A stretch of 10,377 nt of DNA from Vibrio sp. UBA2441 (GTDB lineage: Bacteria > Pseudomonadota > Gammaproteobacteria > Enterobacterales > Vibrionaceae). Shown piece after piece: positions 1 to 6,900 of this stretch. A program made the translations under genes and the position numbers. The stretch lies in assembly GCA_002342685.1 (NCBI GenBank), contig DDQN01000070.1, forward strand, positions 1 through 10,377, read 5' to 3'. The stretch's first letter is position 1, and each line of letters opens with the position of its first letter. A model generated the notes under the pieces. That model was not told where the DNA came from. It saw only the letters and a program-made list of their open reading frames with translations, and searched no databases.

Positions 1-1321
1 AATTTAAATTACAGGCTCTTAAATCAGAATCTTCACCTAACATATCCTTATCAAATCGTTTATACATGTAAGATTCATCTTTTTTCGCGTTATACATTGC
101 TATATCCGCAAGCCTAAATAAATCCTCACACGTATTTGCATCGTTAGGAGAGATTGATATTCCTATACTAGGAAAAACAGAAACCCACTGATCATTGATC
201 AACATTGGTAATTTAAATGCACTACATATGTGTTTTGCAATGTCATCTATATCTGATTCCTTATCTATACTTTTAAATAACAGAATAAACTCATCACCAC
301 CAATGCGATAAACACCATCATTGGAACGTACAGACTTACTTAACCTAATTGCCGTTTCTTTAAGTACTCCATCACCGATATCATGACCTAAAACGTCATT
401 TACCTGCTTAAAGTCATTCAGGTCTAGGAAAAATACACCCACGATCGTGCCCGAAAACTCAGATTCAACAATCGCATTTTCAACTTCAGCAAAAACCATT
501 GACCGGTTCTTTAACCCCGTCAGCTCATCGTGAAATGCTTTGTATTGTAACTTCTGTGTTCTATCCGCGACTTTTTTACTCATATAGTAGAAACTAGAAA
601 GTAACAAGCCCATCTCATCGTTTGGTACTTTATCCGGCATGTCGACTCTCTCCCCATTTTTGAATTTAGCAATGTTACTCAGTAATAAATTCATCGGAGA
701 AAATAACCGGTTATTAATAAAAACAAAGGTAAATATCGCAAACAGCAAGAAAAACAGCGACTCTAGATAAATTGAAGTTGTGATATTTGTTCTGGTCTCT
801 ATCAAAGCTTCGGTTCTCTGTTTCAATAACTTATTTTCAGTCTCAACAAACTTTTTAACCTCCGCTCTGATTTCATCCATATAGCGCTTTCCATCATTTT
901 TAATCACGATTTTCAAAGCGTCCATTAAATGATTTTGTTGTGCCAATGAAACCGTCAGCGCAAGCTCATCGTTTTTTAACTTCATTTTTTTTTCGATAAG
1001 ATTTAAACGTTTTTGTTGTTCAGGATTATCAATTGTGAGTTCTTTTAGTTCCCATAACAATACTGTTGATTGCTGTTTACCAGTAATGTAAGGTTCTAGG
1101 TATGAGGAGTTTGATGTCAACAAATAGCCGCGCTGGCCTGTTTCGGAATCTATCATGCTAGCGAGGAAGCGCTCAGACGTATAGAGTACTTTGTTGGTAT
1201 GCGTGACCCATTGGAGCTTGTCTTCACCATTCGACAACAGCATAAATGAGAATACTGAATTACCAATGGTTACTACAAACAAAATCGTCAAAAGTAAGGT
1301 TATTTTATAGAGTACACTCAT
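1..1321 (-). CDS. Membrane-bound CHASE3-HAMP-GGDEF diguanylate cyclase, C-terminus outside the window
   Basis: This is an inner-membrane sensor that should make the second messenger cyclic di-GMP from two GTP. I read 440 codons from an ATG at 1321 to the window edge without a stop. Residues 7-29 form a first membrane helix. A periplasmic region of about 150 residues carries the CHASE3 hallmark ETGQRGYLLTS near residues 60-70. A second helix lies at about 183-202, followed by a HAMP-like stretch. The GGDEF domain starts near residue 270 with FHDELTGLKNR; the catalytic signature is RIGGDEF, with GGDEF at 341-345. An RxxD inhibitory I-site (R332-D335) lies five residues before it, so product feedback inhibition is expected. 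The SD before the ATG is weak (AATAAG). Whether an EAL phosphodiesterase domain follows cannot be seen; the last residues (DSDLRACNLN) could be a linker. The CHASE3 ligand is unknown. Confidence 0.93.
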   Translation of the reverse strand, partial: MSVLYKITLLLTILFVVTIGNSVFSFMLLSNGEDKLQWVTHTNKVLYTSERFLASMIDSETGQRGYLLTSNSSYLEPYITGKQQSTVLLWELKELTIDNPEQQKRLNLIEKKMKLKNDELALTVSLAQQNHLMDALKIVIKNDGKRYMDEIRAEVKKFVETENKLLKQRTEALIETRTNITTSIYLESLFFLLFAIFTFVFINNRLFSPMNLLLSNIAKFKNGERVDMPDKVPNDEMGLLLSSFYYMSKKVADRTQKLQYKAFHDELTGLKNRSMVFAEVENAIVESEFSGTIVGVFFLDLNDFKQVNDVLGHDIGDGVLKETAIRLSKSVRSNDGVYRIGGDEFILLFKSIDKESDIDDIAKHICSAFKLPMLINDQWVSVFPSIGISISPNDANTCEDLFRLADIAMYNAKKDESYMYKRFDKDMLGEDSDLRACNLN

Positions 1322-1391
1322 TTGAACTTATTCTACTTTTTCGTCTTCCAACATGACCAGTCATTAATACATATAAAAATATTATCCGTAA

Positions 1392-1397
1392 ATTATA
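1392..1397 (-). promoter_or_regulatory. Possible -10 box of the diguanylate cyclase promoter
   Basis: On the minus strand this reads TATAAT, a perfect sigma-70 -10 hexamer, about 70 bases before the cyclase ATG. No good -35 hexamer lies 16-18 bases upstream, so the promoter would be weak or activator-dependent, or the match is chance in AT-rich DNA. Confidence 0.3.
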
Positions 1398-1473
1398 GAC
1401 CTGTACCAATTGGCCGAATTAGTTTTTGATAACTATGTGCGCTAAGTATGAATATAGAGTGCTTTTTTAGACG

Positions 1474-1518
1474 AAAAAATCTCGCTTCCTGAAATTCTAT
1501 AATAGATTCAGGCGCGAG
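1474..1518 (-). terminator. Intrinsic terminator of the aldo/keto reductase gene
   Basis: Read on the minus strand, this begins 12 bases after the stop codon. CTCGC pairs with GCGAG and CCTGAA with TTCAGG, separated by a small internal mismatch, and the apex TCTA/TAGA can also pair. The stem is followed directly by ATTTTTT. The long stem with a T-tract is typical of a Rho-independent terminator, and it separates the reductase from the downstream cyclase gene. Confidence 0.85.
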
Positions 1519-1530
1519 AAATAGTTTTCA

Positions 1531-2439
1531 CTATGCTACACCATGACCTTTAGACGCGACCCAAACTCTATACCACTGCTCTCGCGTTAGCTCAATTTTT
1601 AGAGAGTTTATCGCTGTATGTACTCGTTCAATTTTTCCTGAACCAATAATCGGCAACGGTTTCGAAGGCAAACGACGTACCCAGGCATAGACAACCTGAT
1701 CGATGCTTTCTGCCCTAACTTCCTGTCGAATCGCTTCCAGTTCATTCCTCACCCTCACCTCCTGCTCCGCTGTCCCCGAAAACAGGCGACCTCCAGCTAA
1801 ACAAGACCATGCCATCGGACGAGTTCTCAACCTTTGCATTTGATCTAAGGTTCCATCCTCCACAACATCCAAATTAAGAGGATTAATCTCTACCTGATTG
1901 GTGACTAAAGGAGCAACCAACCTTGATTGTAATAAATCGAATTGACTTGGTGAGTGATTAGACACACCAAAGTAATTCACCTTACCTGTTTGTTTTAACT
2001 CCGCGAAGGTTTCTGCAACCTCATCGGCATCCATCAGAGCATCGGGACGATGAATTAGAAGTACATCAATATGATCTACATTCAGCCTCTCCAGAGAGTT
2101 ATTTACCGATTGCAGAATATGCTTTTTACTTGTGTCATAGTGATTAATTTTTCTCTCAGGTGTTTTATCTCCACACAGATGAATATCACACTTGGTCACG
2201 ATCTGGATCTGTTCTCTTATACTTTTATCTAAAGCCAGAGCTTCACCAAATAGCTTCTCACATTCGTAATTTCCATAAATATCGGCGTGATCTACGGTAG
2301 AAATACCCAACTCTACGTGCTGTTTAAGAAATGACAGACGCTCTTGTGGGTTCATACACCACTCAGCCATTCTCCAGTAACCCTGTACCAGTTCCGAAAA
2401 TTCCGGGCCACTTGGTGCTGTTGATACTTTTGCAACCAT
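1531..2439 (-). CDS. ydhF: YdhF-family NADPH-dependent aldo/keto reductase
   Basis: Predicted cytosolic oxidoreductase that reduces carbonyl compounds with NADPH; the physiological substrate of YdhF proteins is not established. The 302-residue product resembles E. coli YdhF (about 298 residues) over its whole length, from MVAKVSTAPSGPEFS at the start. The AKR catalytic tetrad is visible: D50 and Y55 in TVDHADIYG, K83 in VTKC, and H130 in LLIHRPD. The cofactor-binding stretch PIIGSGKIERV lies near the C-terminus. I chose the ATG at 2439 over the in-frame ATG at 2460 because AAAGGAGA sits seven bases before it and the family N-terminus starts there. It is a single-gene unit with its own terminator. 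The family is secure; the symbol rests on recalled similarity. Confidence 0.93.
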   Translation of the reverse strand: MVAKVSTAPSGPEFSELVQGYWRMAEWCMNPQERLSFLKQHVELGISTVDHADIYGNYECEKLFGEALALDKSIREQIQIVTKCDIHLCGDKTPERKINHYDTSKKHILQSVNNSLERLNVDHIDVLLIHRPDALMDADEVAETFAELKQTGKVNYFGVSNHSPSQFDLLQSRLVAPLVTNQVEINPLNLDVVEDGTLDQMQRLRTRPMAWSCLAGGRLFSGTAEQEVRVRNELEAIRQEVRAESIDQVVYAWVRRLPSKPLPIIGSGKIERVHTAINSLKIELTREQWYRVWVASKGHGVA

Positions 2440-2446
2440 AAGGTTG

Positions 2447-2454
2447 TCTCCTTT
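2447..2454 (-). promoter_or_regulatory. Ribosome binding site that fixes the ydhF start
   Basis: The minus strand reads AAAGGAGA seven bases before the ATG at 2439. The alternative ATG at 2460 lies upstream of this site and has no comparable Shine-Dalgarno, so the shorter 302-residue protein is preferred. Confidence 0.8.
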
Positions 2455-2480
2455 AACCATGACCTATTTATAATTCTATT

Positions 2481-2515
2481 AGCTAAACTCTATTCCTGTT
2501 TTCCGTTTAGCTCAA
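2481..2515 (-). promoter_or_regulatory. Possible ydhF promoter embedded in an 8-bp inverted repeat
   Basis: On the minus strand TTGAGC (2515-2510) and TAGAGT (2492-2487) are separated by exactly 17 bases, a plausible sigma-70 pair with four of six matches each. A perfect inverted repeat, AGCTAAAC at 2481-2488 and GTTTAGCT at 2505-2512, overlaps both hexamers. The half-site centres are 24 bases apart. This looks like an operator over a promoter. It could instead be a weak hairpin after the preceding gene, but no T-tract follows. Confidence 0.4.
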
Positions 2516-2526
2516 CAAATAAACAC

Positions 2527-3090
2527 TTAAAATGATCGAGTAAATCGGATCACGATCCCTTTATGGTTACTTTGGAAAGAGACCCCCCTATTTTGAATTG
2601 GGTCAAAATAAGTCGCTTTTGGCCTCCAGAGCAGCATTTTATCTGACGAAAGTTTTCCGCTATTTAAAAATAGCACTACTTCCCTATTCACTTGTTTCAT
2701 CGGTTTATGTTTTAGCGCAGCAATCACATCATAATTACTGCCTTCGACAGTAGCCTCGCTTAAAGAGTAACCATCTTTACGCAAGTTAAGCTGTAAGTCT
2801 GAATAGGCATTGGCTGAAAACGGCGCACGCAGTTCTATCGAGCTAACGAGCTGGTTCTCACTCAATATCTTAACTTCAACATCTGTTTGATAATATTTAA
2901 TTACATCACTGCAAAATTCGCGATTTTCCTCTTCTAAACCACAGTCGTACAAATCCATTGACTGCTGCACTTTCTCCAGAGGGTAACCCAAAAAATCACC
3001 TGACAATATAGATGGCAACCGAGAGAAGCTGAGCATATTAGCAAAAACACTTGAGCTAAATAAAAGGAGAAAAATAACCCACTTTTTCAT
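2527..3090 (-). CDS. Exported protein of unknown function
   Basis: I do not recognise a family. The 187-residue product starts MKKWVIFLLLFSSSVFA, a classical Sec signal peptide with likely cleavage after residue 17, so the mature protein should be periplasmic. An in-frame ATG at 3105 would add five residues (MAIHQ); neither start has a good Shine-Dalgarno. I chose the later one because a signal peptide normally begins with a short basic segment. The mature part has two cysteines (in DCGLEE and EFCSDV) that could form a disulfide, no other transmembrane segment, and alternating polar/hydrophobic stretches suggesting beta strands. It is divergent from the MalS amylase gene across a short region rich in symmetric sequence, so shared control is possible. 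A link to starch or maltodextrin use is only inference from position. Confidence 0.75.
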   Translation of the reverse strand: MKKWVIFLLLFSSSVFANMLSFSRLPSILSGDFLGYPLEKVQQSMDLYDCGLEEENREFCSDVIKYYQTDVEVKILSENQLVSSIELRAPFSANAYSDLQLNLRKDGYSLSEATVEGSNYDVIAALKHKPMKQVNREVVLFLNSGKLSSDKMLLWRPKATYFDPIQNRGVSFQSNHKGIVIRFTRSF

Positions 3091-3145
3091 TTGATGTATC
3101 GCCATATTTAAAAGGAAAAGTTTACTCGAGTTCGTCTTAAGTTAC

Positions 3146-3187
3146 CTACGCCTTCAATTTGAGCTGCTTAACACTTTTAAGGCGTAG
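3146..3187. repeat. Perfect 9-bp inverted repeat between the divergent hypothetical and malS genes
   Basis: CTACGCCTT at 3146-3154 and AAGGCGTAG at 3179-3187 are exact inverse complements separated by 24 bases; half-site centres are 33 bases apart, close to three helical turns. No T-tract follows on either strand, and both neighbouring genes point away, so it is unlikely to be a terminator. A paired operator or a leader hairpin are the two readings. Confidence 0.55.
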
Positions 3188-3224
3188 AACGAAGAAGGAT
3201 GTGGTCAATCAATCAATCGCTTAC

Positions 3225-3237
3225 TCTCATGATGAGA
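3225..3237. promoter_or_regulatory. 13-bp palindrome TCTCATGATGAGA in the malS upstream region
   Basis: TCTCAT and ATGAGA are perfectly symmetric about a central G, ending 29 bases before the malS ATG. It directly follows a short run of repeated AATC units (3207-3218). The size and symmetry fit a dimeric repressor or activator site, but no specific regulator can be assigned. Confidence 0.35.
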
Positions 3238-3266
3238 AAATAATCAAAAAAGGTCTTAGCACAACG

Positions 3267-5315
3267 ATGAAACTTAAATACGCTGCAGTTGCAGTCATGC
3301 TGGCATCTGCTCAGCTTTCTGCTGCAAATTTAACTGTCTCCGCCTCTACGAACAGCCGTGACTTCCCACTGTCTGCTGACGAACCTGTCGTTGTGCCTCT
3401 GACGAAACAAAAATACCAATTAACCGTCTCTGACCTGTCTGGTGACTGTCAGGCAATCAAACAAAAAGTTAAGTTCAATACCCCGCTGACGCTTAATTGC
3501 CAGACACCCACTGAACTAGAACTTAACATTCGCTTCTCCGGTGATTATGCGTTCTATTTTGACCAAAATGCGAATACGCTGTTGGTCAAACGTCAACCTA
3601 AAAAGTCTTCTAAAAAAGAATTTAAGCGCCCGCTACCAAAAGTTCAGTGCGACAGTTATTCCGGTGGTGAGGTGACCATTAATTTAGCCGACACATTTGC
3701 CGATGGTACCATGGTTCGCGATGGATATAGCCAAAATACCGCACGAGTCAAGGGTGGAAAAGTCACCATTACACCGTCTAAACACAGTGGAGGCCTGGTT
3801 CTTATTGAAGCTGCTCAACCGAACGACCAAAACGACATCCTTAATTGGAAAAATACCAATATATACTTCGTTATGATCGATCGCTTCAAGAATGGTGATA
3901 GCAGCAATGATTTCAGTTATGGTCGCCAAAAAGATGGTAAGGATGATGTGGGAACCTTCCATGGCGGTGATTTGAAAGGGATCATTGAAAAGCTGGACTA
4001 CATTAAAAGCTTAGGTACAGATGCCATTTGGTTGTCACCCATTGTTGAACAAGTGCATGGCTTTGTCGGTGGTGGAGAAAGCGGCTCATTTCCGTTTTAT
4101 GCATATCATGGCTACTGGACCCGAGATTTCACCAAAATAGATGAGAACTTTGGAAAAGATGAAGACCTGAAACAACTGGTAGAAGAAGCCCATAAACGAG
4201 GTATGAAAATTTTGCTGGATGCCGTTGTCAATCACTCCGGGTATTCGACATTAGCGGATCTACAGTTTGATGGCATCAATGTAGTGTCACCAGAGAAAAA
4301 CTGGCCATCACAATGGATCAACTGGAAACCAAATACCGGACAAAACTGGCATACCTATAATCAGAAAATAGACTACCAAAGCTCCGAATGGTCTAACTGG
4401 TGGGGCCGAGATTGGGTACGCTCTGGCCTGCCCGGATATCAACCTCCCGGCTCTGGAGATACCACGTTATCCTTAGCAGGCTTGCCGGATTTTATTACCG
4501 AGTCATCAAAAAGTGTGACTCCCCCCGAGTGGTTACTTCGTAACCCGGGAACTCGCGTGGTTAAAAGGGACAATTACACCGTATCAGACTATTTGACCGA
4601 GTGGCAGTCCGACTGGGTAAAACGCTTTGGCATTGACGGGTTTCGAGTCGATACCGTTAAACACGTTGAAGGGGATGTTTGGAAAGAACTCAAACAAGCA
4701 GCAACCGAAGGACTAGAACAGTGGCGCGAAACCAATGACCAAACTGGCCAACCTTTTTGGATGATGGGTGAAGTATGGGGGCATACCGCTTATCGCAGTC
4801 CTTATTTCAATGATGGGTTTGATGCATTGATTAACTTCGATATGCAGAAAAAAATGGATAAAGGGGCAGCCTGTTTCAGCAAGATGGCCGACACGTATCA
4901 ATCCTATGCAGATACCATTCAATCGGAAAAAGATTTCAACCCTGTAAGCTATATGTCATCTCACGATACAGAGCTATTTTTCAGCCGCTTCAAATCGTTT
5001 GAAATGCAACGCGATGCCGCGAACGCTTTATTATTAAGCCCAGGTGCTGTTCAGGTGTACTACGGAGACGAAGTTGCACGAAATATTGGCCCTTACGCTG
5101 ATGACTTTCATCAAGGCACCCGTTCCGACATGATTTGGACCTTGGATAATGAAAGGCAACAACTACTTTCTCATTGGCAAACATTGGGACAATTTCGCCG
5201 TTCACACCCAGCAGTGGGATCCGGCGTTCATAAAGAGCTTAAGCAAAGTCATGGTTATGCGTTTTCCCGTATTTCAGAACAAGACAAAGTAGTCGTGGCC
5301 TTTGTAGGAAAATAA
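3267..5315 (+). CDS. malS: MalS-type periplasmic alpha-amylase (GH13)
   Basis: Secreted glycoside hydrolase that should cut alpha-1,4 bonds of longer maltodextrins in the periplasm, feeding maltose uptake. The 682 residues match E. coli MalS (676) in length and order. MKLKYAAVAVMLASAQLSA is a Sec signal peptide. An N-terminal beta-rich region runs to about residue 190, then the catalytic barrel begins at NIYFVMIDRFKNGD. GH13 conserved regions are visible: DAVVNH (318-323), GFRVDTVKH with nucleophile D462, GEVWGH with acid/base E502, and SSHDTE with D567. The MalS-like sequences FHGGDLKG, HGYWTRDF and QGTRSDM are present. The frame stays open upstream to a TTG at 3159, but the ATG at 3267 gives the signal peptide and is preferred; AAAAAAGG lies 13 bases before it, a rather long spacing. 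It stands alone, with no other mal gene in view. Confidence 0.94.
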   Translation: MKLKYAAVAVMLASAQLSAANLTVSASTNSRDFPLSADEPVVVPLTKQKYQLTVSDLSGDCQAIKQKVKFNTPLTLNCQTPTELELNIRFSGDYAFYFDQNANTLLVKRQPKKSSKKEFKRPLPKVQCDSYSGGEVTINLADTFADGTMVRDGYSQNTARVKGGKVTITPSKHSGGLVLIEAAQPNDQNDILNWKNTNIYFVMIDRFKNGDSSNDFSYGRQKDGKDDVGTFHGGDLKGIIEKLDYIKSLGTDAIWLSPIVEQVHGFVGGGESGSFPFYAYHGYWTRDFTKIDENFGKDEDLKQLVEEAHKRGMKILLDAVVNHSGYSTLADLQFDGINVVSPEKNWPSQWINWKPNTGQNWHTYNQKIDYQSSEWSNWWGRDWVRSGLPGYQPPGSGDTTLSLAGLPDFITESSKSVTPPEWLLRNPGTRVVKRDNYTVSDYLTEWQSDWVKRFGIDGFRVDTVKHVEGDVWKELKQAATEGLEQWRETNDQTGQPFWMMGEVWGHTAYRSPYFNDGFDALINFDMQKKMDKGAACFSKMADTYQSYADTIQSEKDFNPVSYMSSHDTELFFSRFKSFEMQRDAANALLLSPGAVQVYYGDEVARNIGPYADDFHQGTRSDMIWTLDNERQQLLSHWQTLGQFRRSHPAVGSGVHKELKQSHGYAFSRISEQDKVVVAFVGK

Positions 5316-5350
5316 CTCGCCCAAAATAACGGCAAATTTTGAACTGTAAC

Positions 5351-5380
5351 TCGAATATTTCCTGAGTAAGTCGATATAAT
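5351..5380 (+). promoter_or_regulatory. Probable promoter of the rhodanese gene
   Basis: A perfect -10 hexamer TATAAT lies at 5375-5380, about 35 bases before the rhodanese start codon. The best -35 at 18-base spacing is the weak TCGAAT at 5351-5356. It gives the rhodanese a promoter independent of malS. Confidence 0.5.
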
Positions 5381-5414
5381 GCATCGCCTGTTTTACTGAT
5401 ACTGGAAAAGATTT

Positions 5415-5759
5415 GTGTTTATAAAAAAATTTGCCGCTATTTTTCTCTGTGTTTTAACCTTTTCAACCTATGCTGCAAATAGAGCAGAAATTGCTTGGGA
5501 CATGATAGGTCAGGGCGCTTTACTGGTCGATGTACGCACTCCTCAGGAATTTGATGCTCAGCACCTCGACAATGCAATAAACTATCCTTTAAATACCGTA
5601 GCAACTGCTTTTAGCCATATCAAAAAAGATCGCCAGATAGTCGTCTATTGTCGAAGTGGCAATCGCTCAGGCCAAGCGCTTCGTTATCTAAGACAAGTTG
5701 GATTTAGTCGTATACACAATGGTGGTGGATTAAATGAACTGCTTGCAGAAAAAAAGTAA
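5415..5759 (+). CDS. Small periplasmic rhodanese (PspE-like sulfurtransferase)
   Basis: Single-domain rhodanese expected to move sulfane sulfur from a donor such as thiosulfate to a thiophilic acceptor through a cysteine persulfide. The 114-residue product begins MFIKKFAAIFLCVLTFSTYAA, a signal peptide with cleavage after residue 20 or 21, so it should act in the periplasm like E. coli PspE. LVDVRTPQEFDAQHLDNAINYPL is the CDC25/rhodanese N-terminal motif (split here around DVRTP and HL..AIN). The active-site loop is C79-R-S-G-N-R followed by S85, and NGGGLNELL closes the fold. Start is GTG at 5415, preceded by GGAAAAG. It lies 99 bases after malS with its own TATAAT box, and no phage-shock genes are near, so I leave the symbol blank. 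Confidence 0.9.
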   Translation: MFIKKFAAIFLCVLTFSTYAANRAEIAWDMIGQGALLVDVRTPQEFDAQHLDNAINYPLNTVATAFSHIKKDRQIVVYCRSGNRSGQALRYLRQVGFSRIHNGGGLNELLAEKK

Positions 5760-5772
5760 CAGTTCAACACAG

Positions 5773-5801
5773 AAAAAATCCACAACGCAGGACAAGCCGT
5801 G
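5773..5801 (-). terminator. Probable intrinsic terminator of the amidotransferase-Cys4-M14 operon
   Basis: Immediately after the M14 stop codon, the minus strand reads CACGGC, a nine-base loop, GTTGTG (six pairs including two G-U), then GA and TTTTTT. The stem is short and partly wobble-paired but the T-tract is good, and it lies between two convergent genes. On the plus strand there is no T-tract, so it would not serve the rhodanese gene. Confidence 0.5.
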
Positions 5802-5802
5802 A

Positions 5803-6720
5803 TTACAAAGTCAATAACACATAGTCCAGAGCCCCTGTTATCGCGGCAACTTGAGCACAGTTACACTCTTCATTAGTTACTGCTTTGCTGTCAGGATACA
5901 CTTCGGTGGTTGTATGATACTTAGCGGTTGTAATACTGCCGCACAAACCTAACTCCTTCATAGGGTAATGAATCACACCCTGTTGTATCAACGGTGAACC
6001 GATGATATTTCCGTCAGAGTCCGCCTCGGCAATATGGGTAACCTTAGACACCGATTGTATTACCGCCGCCTGAAAGTCGTTTTCTGCCCTTACATCATCA
6101 CCCACGGTATAAAAACCATCGGGTATTTCGCCTTCAATATAGTCAATGCCATCTCTGGCAGCCAAAGCGGGCCTAAATTCACTTTCATCAGTATCTGTTG
6201 TCTCATGGAGATCCAAATGAATGAGTATTTCCTCTGAGATGGTCGATATAAACTGCATAAGTTTGGCAGACTCTTCTGCTGGACTATTTACATAGAAACA
6301 TCGATTTGGATCCAGCGCGATAGGATTCCAGCGATTGATTGTTTCGTATCCCCACGGACTGACACAGGGCACCACCAAAATATTGAATTTATCCGTATAG
6401 TGAGAAGCTATCGTATCTAAAAATAGAAGTGCGCCATGGACTCCACTGGTTTCATAGCCATGAACACCGCCTGTAACCAACACGACAGGCAAGCCAGATT
6501 GCCAATTTTTGTTTCTAATTGAATAAAGCGGATATTGCGTCGTATCGTAAGACAAAGTGCCATATTGCTGTATATCAAAGCGGTCAGATAGCGCATCAAT
6601 TTTGCTACACACTTCATGCTCATAACTACGTTTTACCCGGTTGGTGGCATTCCACATTATTATGTCCTGGGCACTCCATGCTTTACCAAGCTCGCCAATC
6701 GGATATTTATTTTTACTCAT
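5803..6720 (-). CDS. M14-family zinc carboxypeptidase or deacylase
   Basis: Predicted zinc hydrolase of the carboxypeptidase A / succinylglutamate desuccinylase-aspartoacylase superfamily. It would remove a C-terminal residue or an acyl group from an amide bond; the substrate is unknown. In the 305 residues the zinc motif HxxE is H87-E90 in VTGGVHGYETSG, the third ligand is probably H172 in LIHLDLHETTD, the substrate-binding Asn-Arg pair is DPNR (139-140), and the catalytic base is probably E273 in TTTEVYP. No signal peptide is visible, so the protein should be cytosolic, which favours small-molecule or peptide-tail processing over secreted digestion. It is the last gene of a three-gene operon; AGGAAA before its ATG overlaps the stop codon of the Cys-rich gene. 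Exact subfamily (peptidase or deacylase) is open. Confidence 0.85.
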   Translation of the reverse strand: MSKNKYPIGELGKAWSAQDIIMWNATNRVKRSYEHEVCSKIDALSDRFDIQQYGTLSYDTTQYPLYSIRNKNWQSGLPVVLVTGGVHGYETSGVHGALLFLDTIASHYTDKFNILVVPCVSPWGYETINRWNPIALDPNRCFYVNSPAEESAKLMQFISTISEEILIHLDLHETTDTDESEFRPALAARDGIDYIEGEIPDGFYTVGDDVRAENDFQAAVIQSVSKVTHIAEADSDGNIIGSPLIQQGVIHYPMKELGLCGSITTAKYHTTTEVYPDSKAVTNEECNCAQVAAITGALDYVLLTL

Positions 6721-6728
6721 TTGTTTTC

Positions 6729-6887
6729 CTATTGAGGTTTCATTTGTGGCTTTTTTCTTTGAATCGCCATCCAGAAATCACAGGCAGTTCGATTCGCGGT
6801 GGTTGGATTATCCCATGCGCCGCACATATCAACAGGTTTGCCTGAAGTGCGAATAAACTGTCGGCAATTACCACAACACTTTTTCAT
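6729..6887 (-). CDS. 52-residue four-cysteine protein, probable metal-binding
   Basis: A small protein of unknown function starting MKKCCGNCRQF. Its cysteines follow C5-x2-C8-x13-C22-x13-C36, with an extra cysteine at position 4; this regular spacing suggests a zinc knuckle or a small iron-sulfur site. It also has MCGAWDNPT and TACDFW, and a basic tail (QRKKPQMKPQ). A longer frame opens at 6950, but its extra 21 residues overlap the end of the amidotransferase gene; AAGGA lies just before the ATG at 6887, so I prefer the shorter form. It sits 13 bases after the amidotransferase stop and 8 bases before the M14 start, so co-expression is nearly certain. It may be an accessory or regulatory subunit for either neighbour, which is inference. 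Confidence 0.75.
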   Translation of the reverse strand: MKKCCGNCRQFIRTSGKPVDMCGAWDNPTTANRTACDFWMAIQRKKPQMKPQ

Positions 6888-6900
6888 CAACTCGTCCTTG

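Noticed and set aside
3195..3237. MalT-box-like sequences AAGGATGTGG and CATGATGAGA
   Set aside because: They match the recalled MalT consensus GGGGA(T/G)GAGG at only seven and six of ten positions; too weak to call.
3159..3266. Upstream in-frame extension of the malS amylase from a TTG
   Set aside because: It would put 36 charged residues before the signal peptide; the ATG at 3267 gives a standard MalS N-terminus.
5322..5341. CAAAAT/ATTTTG hairpin after malS as a terminator
   Set aside because: Only six AT-rich pairs and no T-tract.
6519..6856. Plus-strand open frames opposite the M14 and Cys-rich genes
   Set aside because: They run antisense to genes with clear motifs and show no domain features or ribosome sites.
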